Shown here piece by piece: positions 11,638 to 24,271 of a stretch of DNA of 64,000 bases. A model generated the notes under the pieces. The model made no database searches, was not told the origin of the DNA, and saw only the letters and a program-made list of their open reading frames with translations. Position 1 is the first letter of the stretch. The number at the start of each line of letters is the position of its first letter. The position numbers and the translations under genes are program-made. Origin of the DNA: Rhinopomastus cyanomelas (Eukaryota > Chordata > Aves > Bucerotiformes > Rhinopomastidae); contig VXBP01003750.1 of the NCBI GenBank assembly GCA_013400115.1, positions 1-64,000 on the forward strand, given 5' to 3'.

Positions 11638-12097
11638 GACTCCATGGCCGCGTCTAAGGCGGGGCAGGTGTGGGCGGCGCCGGCATAGCGTCACTTCCGC
11701 CCGCCGCGACGGGCAGAGGCTTGGGTGGGGTGTGTTCTGTAGCTATGCTGGTGCTTGGAGCTGGTGTTTGCAGCAGCGGCGTTTGCCTCTGCCGAGTCCG
11801 CTGTCCGCTCGTTCGTGGTTCTTCGTCTCTGTCCTGCTCCAGCTGCAGGCACCTATGCGCCACAGGCAGCTTCGTTGGTAACCCTGCTGCCGCAGCTCGT
11901 GGGCTGTGCAGGGTGCAGTGGCCGAACGGGCATGGCAGCCAGTGCCGCGGAGCGGCTGCATCTGAGGAGCACTGAGCTGTGCCCCAGGCGCACCACAGGG
12001 CGCCACTGGGGTGCTACTAGGTTGCTGGGCTAGGGGCCATTAGAGAGGCTCCCAGGGCACTGTCACACTGCAGATGAGGAGCTGTACTGGTGCAGTT

Positions 12098-12563
12098 CAT
12101 AGAATCATCTCGTTTGGAAAAGATCACTGAGTGCAACCACTAACCCAACTGTCCCAAGGCCACTGCTAAACCCTGTCGCTGACGTCCAGATATATGTGAC
12201 AGTTAAACACATCTAAGGCTGGGCAGCCTGTTGCAAGGCCTGATGACCCTTTCCATGAAGCTTTTCTTAGCCTAAACTTCTAACCCTGGTGAAACTTAAC
12301 AGCATTTCCACTTGTCCTGTCTCTTGTTACCTGTAATGAGATGTACAACCACCTCATTAAAACCTCCTTTTAAGTAGCTGTAGACGACAATAGTGTTTCC
12401 GCTCAATCTCCTCTGAACTACCCTTAGATCCCTCAGCCACTCTTGACAAGGTTTGTTCTCCAGACTGTTAGCCAACCTTGTTGCCCTGGTTTGGACCCTT
12501 TCCAGCATCTCAAAGTGCTTCTTGTGTAGAGCTGCCCAAAACTGGACACAGTACCTATCCTGT
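12098..12563 (-). mobile_element. CR1 LINE, 5'-truncated, diverged
   Basis: It starts with CATAGAATCATCTCG; on the minus strand it encodes a worn FWAALHKKHFEMLERVQTRA segment of CR1 RT. Confidence 0.85.
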
Positions 12564-12974
12564 GGAAATGATTGCATTGTTCAGTAAATTCAGTCTTCTT
12601 GGGGTGGTTTATCTTTCATCAAGAGCGATGCTGGGGCACCAGAGTGGTCTCTAGCCCTGTCATGCTAGGTGTAGGCGTCTCTCATTCCCCTGCTCACAAA
12701 TTATCTTCTCTTTGCTCACAATCATTTTCAGCCATCTCATTTCTGTCTCCCTAGAGAAACTGCCTGTCTGTGTTGTGGATGATTTTCTGGGGCCTTGTGT
12801 CCAGCAGAGGGGGTGTGCACAAAGCTGTGAAACTGCGCTGAAGACCGTGCACGGATTTAAGGATGATCAGAGTGCATTTACTGATGGTAGCAGTCACTGA
12901 TGAATGCCATTTAAAACCTAGTGTTAACAAGCTAGGAAATAAAATCTATAAGTGCTAGGATTTTTGGGTAGTAA

Positions 12975-13519
12975 GGTGGATCGTAAACTGGCTACAGGGT
13001 AAAAGTCAGAGAGTAGTGGTCAATGGGACAGAGTCTGGTTGGAGGCCTGTGTCTAGTGGGGTGCCCCAGGGGTCGGTGCTGGGACCAGTCCTGTTCAATC
13101 TATTCATTGATGACTTGGATGAGGGATTGGCATGCACTGTCAGCAGGTTTGCTGATGACACAAAGCTGGGTGGTNNNNNNNNNNNNNNNNNNNNNNNNNN
13201 NNNNNNNNNNNNNNNNNNNNNNNNNNNNNNNNNNNNNNNNNNNNNNNNNNNNNNNNNNNNNNNNNNNNNNNNNNNNNNNNNNNNNNNNNNNNNNNNNNNN
13301 NNNNNNNNNNNNNNNNNNNNNNNNNNNNNNNNNNNNNNNNNNNNNNNNNNNNNNNNNNNNNNNNNNNNNNNNNNNCTCCGTCACTGGAGATATTCAAGTC
13401 TTGCTTGGATGTGTTCCTGTGTGACTTGGTCTAGGTGATCCTGCTGTGTCAGGGAGATTGGACTAGATGATCTTTCAAGGTCCTTTCCAATCCATAATGA
13501 TTCTATGATTCTATGATTT
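12975..13519 (+). mobile_element. CR1 LINE interrupted by 201-base gap
   Basis: RT motifs SSGVPQGSVLGPVLFNLFID and FADDTKLGG are intact up to 13174, then comes a run of N, then the 3' end with ATTCTATGATTCTATGATTT. The open frame before the gap suggests a fairly young copy. Confidence 0.92.
13175..13375. other. assembly gap (201 N) in CR1
   Basis: A run of N directly after the RT FADD motif. Confidence 0.99.
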
Positions 13520-14254
13520 TGTTTTAAAATTAAAAATAATTTGCTGATGTAGTTACAGCTCAACCACAGTGTGAAGTCCCTGCAAATTCCTGCAATGTGC
13601 TGCCAATAAATTTTTAGGTAAGAAGTCATGGCCAGAGCTGATTTGTACAGCCAGAAAGGGCTACTAGAAAAGGAGATGCTGGCCCAAGGCATTTGAAGGT
13701 CCCATGGGCATCACATATCACATACATTTCAGGCATTCATATGCTATTAATTAATGCTTATTAAGTAGGCAGTGTTCTGTAAGTAGCTGCCTATTGATGT
13801 GTTAGAAGATTTTGAAATGCTTATTAGCTTTATATTTAAAGAGCTTTGGTGAAGTGACTGCTGATCTGTGTGTCCGGATTCATTTGATGTGTTCTAGTGG
13901 ATGAGGATTGATTTTCTTGTGAAAAAAACCAAACAAGTACACACATACGTGCTCTTAGTTAAGCCCATTTATGCATGTCTGTCTGCCTATCAACTTATTT
14001 TCAGTAAGTGGGGACAGCGGCATTTCTTCTGGAATATGTTGGCCGCTGGCTGGTTCCACTGCACTGCAGTTTTGTGTGTGTTGCAGTGTCTCTTTCCTCA
14101 CAACAGGCAGGTCATTAGTCACTGTACTGGACATGGAGAAGAGTGTAGAGAAAAGCTGAAGAACAGCATAATCAAAAACGAGATCTGCTTCACTTTCTCT
14201 TCCTCTGAGGTATAAAACATTTTGTCTTTTGGTCTGAAATGTTGCATATGCATG

Positions 14255-14383
14255 TGAGATGTTTAAAACCTGCCTGGATATGTTCCTGTGCAACTTGGTC
14301 TAGGTGGTCCTTCTCTGTCAGGGTGATTGAACTAAATGATCTTTTGAGGTCCCTTCCAATCCCTAATGTACTGTGATATTGTG
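14255..14383 (+). mobile_element. CR1 LINE, 3' end fragment
   Basis: AAAACCTGCCTGGATATGTT through CCCTAATGTACTGTGATATT. Confidence 0.85.
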
Positions 14384-16287
14384 AAGTGGCCTTTAGGATC
14401 CCTGAACAGGTTTGCAGACAGTGGAAGCAGCTTTCTAATACTTTTCTGCTCTACCAGTGAGACAGTAATACTAATGCCCAACAAAAATCACTTATTTGAG
14501 GGTGACCACACTTATGTAGTCTTGCATTGGTTTAGGTTTGATCCAGTTTGTCATTAGTCATTTGGGAGCTCTGCTGCACACAGGCAGCTGGTGAAAGAAT
14601 CAGACTGCAGCCATGCAAACTATTGTAAAGTTTTGGTTTTTTTGTATTTTACTAAGAGACAGTAAACTGCCTGTCTGCACCACAGCATTTGTTGCAGCAC
14701 AGTATAAATGCCTCCCTTAGGAGCCTGTCTTCATAGTTCCATCACAGGCATAAAATGCTCTGGAAATTTGAGACAATGGAATTGAATATCTGGATCAATG
14801 GGTCCTGTAGTACCTTAGGTAACTTGGGATGGAATCCCCAGTAATATTGTGGTTTGGATAACTTAATGCCACTAACCAGAGGCAGGGGAGAATGTACAAA
14901 TCCTTCTCTCTCCTTCAAAGACACTTTTCTTTGATTTTGATTCACCTGCTATTTGATTCAAAAGCATAGTTTAAGGTATTCCTCAGTCCATGTCAGTTGT
15001 CCTCTTAGGTTGTGCCAGTATAAAAGAGGCACATCTTGGGATGATGGCCATGCAGGAAGACCGGCACAGAGAATGGTGCTGATTAAGTGCCAGACAGGGC
15101 CTGTGTTATAGGTGCAGGAGAGTGAAAACTGGAAGAGGGCCGTAAGGATGCACTAGGAAGAAATCATACAGGAGTACTGGGAGAAAATGTTCTGACTGTG
15201 ACCCCCAGGATTCATGGCTGTGCTGCATCTTCTCTTCAAAGCAGAGATAATACAGGTGTATTTTTGGTACCTAAAGAAAGATTGCAGTAAATTTCAATAG
15301 GAATATAAAGACACCCTCTGTAGAAAGATATTTTATATAGATAAATAAATGTATTCATCTTCAGAGGACTTGAAAAAGCAACTCTGATCATGTTCTGGCT
15401 GATAATGTTCATAAATCTCAGACCCCAGAAAGAGTAGTTTTTTTATCTGAAGATGTCACCAGAGGCTTTGGTTGTATGTGTCTGGTGGTATCTTTGTTCG
15501 TTCACTCCTCTTTGGCTGTGTTCTTTGGGGAGTTAGTACTGCTTGCCAAAGTGTCAGCATGACATTTTCCTAGTTGTTTATGTTTTATTTAAGCCTAAGA
15601 AGAAAAACGAAAAAGTAAAGCCTGTTTATGCTTAAATTCCTTTATGTCAACAGTGTTTCAGGGGCTCCTCAGCAGGGATTCACTTTGGCTTACTCACCAT
15701 AGATACCAAACAGACCATTTTTTTATCTTTTGCTGTTTTGTCTGTGTTAAATGATTACACACAGTATTTAATCTTAAATATTTATAGATTTTAATTGCTA
15801 CAACCAATGCTGTATCACCTTCAGTGAGCCTGCTCAGCTGACCATCACCTTATATTATTTCCATCAGGCTGTGATGATTGTGTCTCCAGTTCTTTACAGA
15901 TACATAACAAGTGCTTAAATTTGTGCCTTAATGAACTTGGGCATGTTGCTGGATCAACTTGCATACTTACAGTTTTATATTTAGGCAAGTGCTCAGAGGA
16001 CCGAAGCCTTTAAAGGGCTTACCTGTGGTCAGTTATTTTGTTTAGTTACTTTGCAAAGAAGCTCAGCTATTTACTACACCAGAATGAAGGTATGGCTCGA
16101 GTGAGTTAGGATTGTTAGACATGCACATTCATGAGAGCACAAAAATATCCCTATTGTCAGTTTTGATGGTTGCCTGTTAAGTAAACACCGTTTTCTTGTA
16201 AGAGAACACAAACTTTGGTTTTTCAGAAACAGATGGAAGAACTCTGTGATTTTAAGCTTAAATTGTACAGAACTACACTTAGCTAGT
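14384..16287. other. intergenic, nothing recognised
   Basis: About 1.9 kb of AT-leaning unique-looking DNA without exon-like features or recognised repeats. Confidence 0.5.
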
Positions 16288-16874
16288 CACAGAATCATAG
16301 AACATTAGGGATTGGAAGGGACCTTGAAAGATCATCTAGTCCAATACTTCTGCCACAGCAGGATCACCTAGACACATAGTCACATAGGGACAGATCCAGG
16401 GGAGTTCTAAACATCTCCAGAGAAGGAGACTCCACAATCCCCCTGGGCAGCCCCTTCTGGGGCTCTGTCACCGTCACTGGGAAGTAGTTCTTTCTCGTAT
16501 TGATATGTACCCTCCTATGTTCCAATTTACACCCATGACCCCTTGTCCTGTCATTAGATGACACTGAGAAGAGCCTGGCTCCATCCTCCTGACACCCACC
16601 CTTCACATATTTATCAACATAAATGAGGTCACCCCTCAGTCTCCTTTTTTCCAAGCTCAAGAGACCCAGCTCCCTCAGCCTTTCCTCATTAGGTAGGTGT
16701 TCCACTCCATCATCTTCGTTACTCTATGCTGGACTCTCTCCAGTAGTTGGGTGTCCTTCTTGAACTGACTGGCCCAGAACTGGACACACTATTCCAGATG
16801 TGGTCTCACATCTGGGCAGAGTTGAGGGGGGAGGAGAACCTCTCTCAAATCTGCTCACCACCTCCCTTCTAGTG
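16288..16874 (-). mobile_element. CR1 LINE, 5'-truncated
   Basis: It begins CACAGAATCATAGAACATTA; the minus strand encodes EHLPNEERLRELGLLSLEKR. Confidence 0.92.
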
Positions 16875-17430
16875 TCTTAGTGCCACATAGGATGTTTGAA
16901 TTTCTAGGGCTGAAGATAGGAAATAATGAAGATATGAAGAATAGGTTATCCTCAGCAGTTCACTGGCATTTGGTTGCGGTGGCCTCTTTTCTACAATACT
17001 GGCTGTGTTTTGAATAGAATTGCTGTTTTTCACAGAATAAAGGAAAAGTCTACAACTGTAAACAGGTGCAAACACAGAAATACAGATTCCTCGGGCATAG
17101 TAATCACATTATAGGAGTTCCATGAAGCAGGGAGGGTGCTCCACGCTTCTTCTAATATTTTCAGTCTCACTAATTTCTCGTACGGCTGTCCATCAAATTC
17201 CTCATTTCTATGAGGGAAAGTCAGAGTGCCAATTGTCTACACAGTTATTTGCCAAGTGCCAGTCAAGTGGTTCATTGACAGCTTTTAAGCCCAAAGGCAT
17301 TTGTATAACCAGCTTTTGTTTAGATGTCTCCTCTTTGATTGGTCTTGGAGCTAGGCACCTACAAATTGTTTCCAGATTTGCCAATAACTTTTGGCACTAA
17401 TCATTTATCTTTGCTTTCTTGAACACAGAG

Positions 17431-17624
17431 GCACAGAACATGAGGGATTGTAAGGGACCTCAAAAGATCTTCTAGTCCAGTCCCCCCACCACAGCAGGAT
17501 CACTTAGATTCAGTCACACAGGAACATATCCAGGTGGTTTTTAAATGTCTCCAGAGAAGGAGACTCCACAGCCTGCTTGGGCAGCCCGCTCCAGTGCTCT
17601 GTCACCCTCACTGGGAAGACATTC
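17431..17624 (-). mobile_element. CR1 LINE, 3' end fragment
   Basis: GCACAGAACATGAGGGATTG through CACCCTCACTGGGAAGA. Confidence 0.87.
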
Positions 17625-19295
17625 CAGTTTGGGTTTGCTAAGGTGGTGTGGTTTGGAGGAGACAAGTCCATCTCCAAATATGCTTATATGGAAGTTATTC
17701 CATATCTGGTGATTTAGCTAACCAGGCAATGCCTTGAACATATGGGCCTGTTTAGACTTTAATTGTACAGATAATTATTTTTAATGTGCTCACCTTTGTT
17801 GTCCGTGGGGTGCATTAATTTACCTGATTATTCTGTTCATGCCCTGGTTACTAAATGACCATCAGTATAACTGAGGTGAGATTCTGGTTCAGGAAACAGC
17901 TACAAAGTTGAATAGGAGCTATGACTGATACTTTATAAAGGAGTAGGCTGAAAACGTATGGACCACATTTTTATTCCTAACAAGAATACTCATGTGCACA
18001 AAATGAAATAAAACTAACATAATTAATCAACTTCCCCCCCCTTTTTTCTAGGAAGCTCTCAGATTCCATTCATAGGAAAATGGGTAAGTGAACATAAATA
18101 TATTCATTACCCATCTTTACTGATAAAATTGATATTGTAATATAGCTGGCATTTTTTCATTAGGAGCTTAGTCCTTTTCTACAATAATTTGCAGCAAGTG
18201 AATTAAAATCATGATACCAATCAGCAATGATATGCTGTGCAGCAAATCAGTTTATGCTTGTGCCCTTTTGGAAGACCTGGCTTGGTAGGACTTCTGTGCG
18301 CTTTGGTGTATGCCATGTCTTCAGGCAGACAAAAGAAATGGCTGCCTTAAGTCTTTAATCTTTTAATTAAACCTCAAGCTGAAAGCAGATGGCAAAAGGC
18401 GTTACAGTGGAGCAATGGACATTAATTATTTTGGCAGACTTTAATTACTTTCCAGAAAATCTTACTTGTAATGTAATTCTGTACATAAATATTAGCTCCA
18501 AGTCATTCCCCGTGTTATCTGCTCCCTTTTTTGATATTTCCAGAGAAAAATTATATCAGGTCTGCTCGGGTGTGCATTAGTCTTGTAAGAGTGACAATTT
18601 CCTGAACTATTGAAGTCTGTGTAGTCGGTTTCTGTTATGACAGCAAATTATTTTAGGTTTAAAGTGTCAGGAGTGAAATCAATTACAACCATTACAGCTG
18701 CAGTTTTAGATCTTAAGCTTTTAAATCAGGCTTTAGAAAACAAATCAGTTCTGAGCATGTATTCCCACCTACCAAACTCTTCATTACAGAGAGCCTTCCT
18801 AGTAAGGCTTGAATTTTGTTTGCTATTTGCATGAGCTCTGTGAAAACCAGTGCAAGAAACAAAGACAAAATTTGAAGATACCACAGTAAGTCAGTCTTCA
18901 ACCACTGTGATGCTGCTGTAGTGCACATAGTATTAGATTTCTTGGGGGGAAAAAGGCAGTGTAACAGTAAATCCCCCATTGTCTTGCTGTTTTCCTGTAC
19001 TAACAGCTCATATTCAGTCCTGTAGTGACGGATAGACCTTGCAGCTTTCCAGAAAGCAGATTCAACAGCTTGCTGTAGGCTGTGAGAGCTACTGGCAAAT
19101 ATATGGAAAATTGTCTTTAGTACAGGAAAGTTTTAGCCCTCCCTGTGAAGCACTCAGGTTTCCCACTCCCTCATGTTGGTGCAGACTCCGATCCCACTCC
19201 TGGTATAACTTTCATCTTTGAGCCACCCCTTGACTTTCCAATGTATTTGAAGTGCTTCTCCTCCAGGCAATGGGCTTATTGCATGAACTGGTTTT
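17625..19295. other. intergenic, nothing recognised
   Basis: About 1.7 kb of AT-leaning sequence with no supported gene or repeat. Confidence 0.45.
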
Positions 19296-20115
19296 CATAG
19301 AATCATAGAATCATTACGGATTGGAAGGGACCTCGAAAGATCATCTCGTCCAATCTGCCTGCAACAGCAGGATCACCTAAACCAAGTCACACAGGAACCT
19401 ATCCAGTCGGGTCTTGAACATCTCCAGAGAAGGAGACTCCACAACCCCCCTGGGCAGCCTGTTCCAGTGTTCCGTCACCCTCACCTTGAAGAAGTTCCTT
19501 CTCAGGTTGATGTGGAACCTCCTATGTTCCAGCTTACAACCATTGCCCCTCATCCTATCACTACTTGACACCGAGAACAGCCCAGTTCCATCCTCCTGAC
19601 ACCCACCACTCAAATATTTGTAGACATTAATGAGGTCACCCCTCAGTCTCCTCCAAGCTCAAGAGACCCAGCTCCCTCAACCTCTCCTCATAAGGGAGGT
19701 GCTCCACCTCTTTTATCATCTTTGTTGCCCTACGCTGAACTCTCCAGCAGCTCCACATCCCTCTTGAACTGAGGAGCCCAGAACTGGACACAATACTCCA
19801 GGTGTGGTCTCACCAGGGCAGAGTAGAGGGGGAGAAGAACCTCTCTTCATCTGCTAACCACCCCCCTTCTAATCCACCCCAGGATGCTGTTGGCCCTCTT
19901 GGCCACAAGAGCACATTGCTGGCTCATAGTCATCTTGTTGTCCACCAGGACCCCCAAGTCCCTTTCCCCTACACTACACTCCCCAGCTTATACTGGTACC
20001 TGGGGTTGTTCTTGCCCAGATGTAAGACTCTGCACTTGCTCTTGTTATAGCTCATTAGATTTTTCTCAGCCCAGCTCTCCAGCCTGTCCAGATCTCGCTG
20101 AATGGCAGCACAGTT
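19296..20115 (-). mobile_element. CR1 LINE, 5'-truncated, about 0.8 kb
   Basis: It runs from CATAGAATCATAGAATCATT through the RT C-terminal region (minus-strand GGCQEDGTGLFSVSSSDRMR) and beyond it. It is one of the better preserved CR1 copies. Confidence 0.92.
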
Positions 20116-20217
20116 GTAAACCTCAGTTCAGGCTTGGCACAAATAATTTGGCTTTTGTGTCCATGCTCCAATGTCTCGGTTTAAAAAAATAATTCCCAAA
20201 TAATTTATCCCAAATAA

Positions 20218-20516
20218 CTGATGACAAGACAAAAGGAAATGGCCACAAGTTGTAGCAGGGGAAGCTCAGATTGGAAATTAGGAAACATTTCTTTGTTGGA
20301 AGATACGGAATCATGGAATCATAGAATCATAGAATCATTACATGTTGGGACAGGCTGCCCTAGGAAGTGGTGGAGTCACCATCCCTGGAAGGTGTTCAAA
20401 AGGCGTGTAGATGTGGCACTTTGGGACATGGTCTAGTGGTCATGATGGTGCTAGGTTGAAGGTTGAGCTTGATGATTTTGGAAGTCCTTTCCAACTGTAA
20501 TGATTCTGTGATTTTG
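20218..20516 (+). mobile_element. CR1 LINE with small nested insertion
   Basis: A plus-oriented CR1 3' region ending TGATTCTGTGATTTT. Around 20305-20345 it is broken by antisense tail repeats (AATCATGGAATCATAGAATC), probably a minimal second CR1 insertion. Confidence 0.8.
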
Positions 20517-21504
20517 TATATGAAATTATATACCTGGCTAAGGTCAGAATGGTTAAGAATGACCTAAATTTTGTTTTCCTTGGCTTTTTGCTTCTATGCT
20601 TTCAGCCTGTGTTTCTCTCATTCCCTGCTTTGTCTCAGCCTTTACCCTATACTTATCTTGATAAAGGTCTGTTATTAACACTAGCATGTTGGTAGTGCAC
20701 ACATCAAAGGATCTGTGTCTTTCTGAGGGCCTTTGGTCCCCCTATGGTGCAAATGCAAATGGACACAGTTGATTCCCATTACTCCAGCCATTTATGCAAG
20801 AAATTTATCATTAAAGCAGTATTTTGTGGTAGTTTCACCACAGAATAATGTGTTCAGTGTTATACAGAGCTGAGAGTACAGAGCCTACTTTTCCATTGTC
20901 TTCTAATAGCAAATTTCTCTCCAGTTCTCACCCCACATGAACTGTCTGATGGACCATAGGTAGGCTTTGATGGAGCATGACCTGAATGTTTACTTTTGCT
21001 TATCCCTTGTCACTGAAAAGGTTGTAAAAATACTCGAGGCACGGCATATAGCTCTTCATGCTATCCTTAAGCAAATATATTTCAAAGATTTATAGAGAAT
21101 TGGTGCCTGAATCTATCAGGAAAGACTTTTATTGACAAAAAGGGATCTCAGCAGTGCAAAATTGGCAGCATGGAAGAACTAAGTATGACAAAGCAAGAAG
21201 AAAATGCATGTCTAGGGTTAGTGCACCAAACCAGCTTTCAAACTTTTAATATCTTCTTACTGAATCATAATCTGTATGATTCTCTTTCTTTCTCTGATAA
21301 CCTTTTAGGCTATTTCCTGCTGCCATCCTCTGGAAACAGTGCACCTGCTTTGTTGCTGACTGTAAGCTGTAATTGAAGGCTTATAGGAACAGGTTTCCAC
21401 ACCCCAGCCACAGGACGTACATCACTTGGAGATAAATATGGTCCAAGCAGAGAGAAAACTGGCCTGAGGACCATAATGGTGATGTAGGACTGAGTAAAGA
21501 TGTT
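20517..21504. other. intergenic, nothing recognised
   Basis: Unique-looking DNA without supported features. Confidence 0.4.
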
Positions 21505-21588
21505 GAGCGTAATGTTAATAGATATGTGACTGTCCAAGTTTTGCTTAACAGATGAAATAGTGATGTGGAATGAAGACTGCAAATACAT
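21505..21588. repeat. 84-bp dispersed direct repeat, copy A
   Basis: It matches 22929-23012 with three substitutions and no indels. It is not a CR1 sequence that I recognise. Confidence 0.85.
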
Positions 21589-21916
21589 AATTCGTGTTAA
21601 TCAGCTGAATAACTCTCGCTGGTAGCATAAAGGTCATGGGGAGTGAAAAATCACAGAGTAAAAAGTGTAGATGGCAAATAGCAAGCCTTTTAGAAATAAT
21701 CCATATGAGGAAGGGTATTTTGTTTGCGAAGGACACACATGGAAGTCAACAACACAGAAATCACAGTTTAATCACAGCAGAGAGTAAATTGTATCAGGAC
21801 GCCAGATGTTGTGCAGACTTACAATTCATGTCTGGTGAGAGCACAGGGCGGCTGCTGCATTTGTCTCATTTATTCACTTATCTGTAGGTATGTTGCAATG
21901 CTTGGCTCAACCATGG

Positions 21917-22395
21917 GGTCACAGAGTTGTGTAGGCTGGAGGGCTGGATGTGATCGAGTTCAACACACCCCACCCATCCCACCTCAATTTAGGGCCAACT
22001 TAAATCAAATTGCTCTTGAACTTGTTCCTTGATTGGAGTATCTTCAGGTCTGCTTTAGTGTTTGACTGCCCTGAAAGGTCATCCTAATATCTAACTGGAA
22101 TTTTGGAATTTCCAGTCTCACAACTTCTGTCTGTTACCCCTTGCCCTATCACTGTGCACATGCAAGAAGTGTATTGAGCCTGTCTTCTCTACATCCTTTC
22201 ATACAAGGAGCAGTTATGGACATCAGTGAGATCTCCTGTGTCGTCTTTTCTCTAGACTGAACCAACTTAGCTCCTACAGACTCACATGATGCTTCAGCAC
22301 CCAGCCCCTACCACCCACTGCCTCATTTGGCCCTGAACTGGACTTGCTGTGGTTTTTCAATCATGTTTGGGGATGCCACAAAACTGGAGAAGGTA
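21917..22395 (-). mobile_element. CR1 LINE, old diverged copy
   Basis: GGGTCACAGAGTTGTGTAGG followed by a degraded reverse-oriented CR1 3' region (TCTGTTACCCCTTGCCCTAT). Confidence 0.7.
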
Positions 22396-22928
22396 CTCCA
22401 GATGAAGTCCATACAAGTACCAGACAAAGGGGAAATCGTGTTCCTCAAGCCATTGGCTACATTTATATGTCATATATAGCTCGGTCTGGGCATACCTCTG
22501 ACTCATGCTTTCCACTGGGACCTCTGAGTTTCTTGCAATGCCAACTCCCATCCAGTTGTCTCCCAGTTTGTGCTTTGCATGGAACCACTCCAGAACAGTT
22601 GCAAGAGTATACCTCTGCCTTTGTTGAGCTTCATGAGATTTCTGTCAGCTCAATTCCACAGTCAACACTCGCTGAAGAGCAACCCTGCTCTCCAGTGTTT
22701 CAGTTGCTCCCTCTTATTTAGCACCAGCAGTGGACTGTCTGACCATGTAATGCACCTCATCATCCAGGTAATGATTAAAGCTATTAAAATAGTATAATCT
22801 GCTCCATTATCATCCCCTCAGGAGTACTATTGGTAAATGGCTGCCCGCTAAACTTCCTTACACTGCCTGTCAGTGCTTTGAAAGTCAGCAGGAGAAAAGC
22901 AAGTAGAGGCTATAACCTTGAGATAAAT

Positions 22929-23012
22929 GAGCATAGTGTTAATAGATATGTGACTGTCCAAGTTGTGCTTAACAGATGAAATAGTGATGTGGAATGAAGA
23001 CTGCAAATACAT
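22929..23012. repeat. 84-bp dispersed direct repeat, copy B
   Basis: This is the partner of 21505-21588, in the same orientation, about 1.4 kb downstream. A shared GAGATAAAT just upstream suggests the similarity continues across an indel. Confidence 0.85.
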
Positions 23013-23069
23013 CATAAAGCACATTTTGTTGATCAGAGTCTTTTGGAGAGCTAAAGGTAAAGTCTTTAT

Positions 23070-23452
23070 GGAATCACAGAACATGAGGACTTAGAAGGGA
23101 CCTCGAAAGGTCATCCAGTCCAATCCCCCTGCCACAGCAGGATCACCTAGATCAAGTTGCACAGGAACATATCCAGATGGGTTTTAAACATCTCCAGAGA
23201 AGGAGACTCCACAACTCCCCTAGGCAGCCTGTTCCAAAGCCCCGTCACCCTCACTGGGAAGAAGTTCCTTCTGATATTGATGTGGAACCTCCTAAGTTCC
23301 AGCTTATACCCATTGCCCCTTGTCCTATCACCAGATGACATTGAGAAGAGCTTGGCTCCATCCTCCTGACACTCACCCCTCACATATTTATAGACATTAA
23401 TGAGATCACATCTTAGTCTCCTTTTCTCCCAGCTCAACAGACTGGGTCTCCA
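23070..23452 (-). mobile_element. CR1 LINE, 5'-truncated
   Basis: GGAATCACAGAACATGAGGA through CTCAGCTTCTTTTCTCC-like RT C-terminal sequence; the minus strand encodes ECQEDGAKLFSMSSGDRTRG. Confidence 0.9.
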
Positions 23453-24271
23453 CTGTATTGCTTTTTAGCTTTTCATGTGAGAGATCCCAACTCCTATTGG
23501 CTCCCTATTACCTCCCCAGAGATTCCCTGTTAAAGGGACCTGCAAATCAGGCAAAAACCCCAATGGACTGGACACTGACTCTGTCACTGCTCTGTGTGGT
23601 CTTCCCAGTTTGCTTGTTTGCCTTCTATGTTAAATCAGCAGAAGACTCTTTCCCTCCCCCAGAATATTAACTACCATTTAAAAGCCGGTAGCAAAATGTT
23701 AGAGAATGTGCCCAACATAGAATAGGAAGAGACAGCAATCACACAGAAGATCCAATCTACTTTATGGGCAACAGCTCTCACCCCAAGCAAGAAATATGCT
23801 CCATGCTGCTGATTTCCAAGAGCTGCTAATTCACCACCTAGCTTTCAGTTAGCTTCCAGTTATGATTTTTAGAGTCCGTTACTGGTTATGGCCTCACTGT
23901 CCAGTCACAGCTTTTCACATATGACTCACTGAAAAACCTCCCTGAGGGTCTTAGCACCAAGCTGTCAGTGGTTGTCATCTGAGAGGTTTCTGATGAAGGG
24001 TGCCTTGTTAGGGGAACTTCTACTGCACAAGAATAAACTAAGGCTAACATGTATTTTCTCCACGTTTTTGTGTGCTTACAGTCCATGACTTTTATAAACT
24101 AAACTGGCATTGCTTGAGGTGCTGCTGTGGGCTCCAAAGTGCCACTTTGGACACTACTTGGCTGCATGACCTAGAAATGCTAATGTCTTCAGTAGCAATG
24201 GGTTTCTTAGCAGACCAGAAATGTCTACTAGCAGCAGCACAGCATGTGCTAGTTGTCACCCCCTACCTGGT

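Larger units (their letters stand above)
11100..12010. promoter_or_regulatory. CpG island / ZCCHC9 promoter region
   Basis: A dense CpG- and GC-rich block covers ZCCHC9 exon 1 and several hundred bases upstream, in otherwise AT-leaning DNA. It contains a perfect palindromic CRE (TGACGTCA, 11630-11637) and, on the minus strand, a CGGAAGTGACG-type ETS/CRE composite (about 11687-11699). No TATA box is obvious. The architecture is that of a housekeeping promoter and could be bidirectional. Short open frames on both strands here look like GC-rich chance frames. Confidence 0.8.

Noticed and set aside
11148..12033. Overlapping 80-120 codon frames on both strands around the CpG island
   Set aside because: Apart from ZCCHC9 exon 1 they are GC-rich frames without stops by composition and show no family features.
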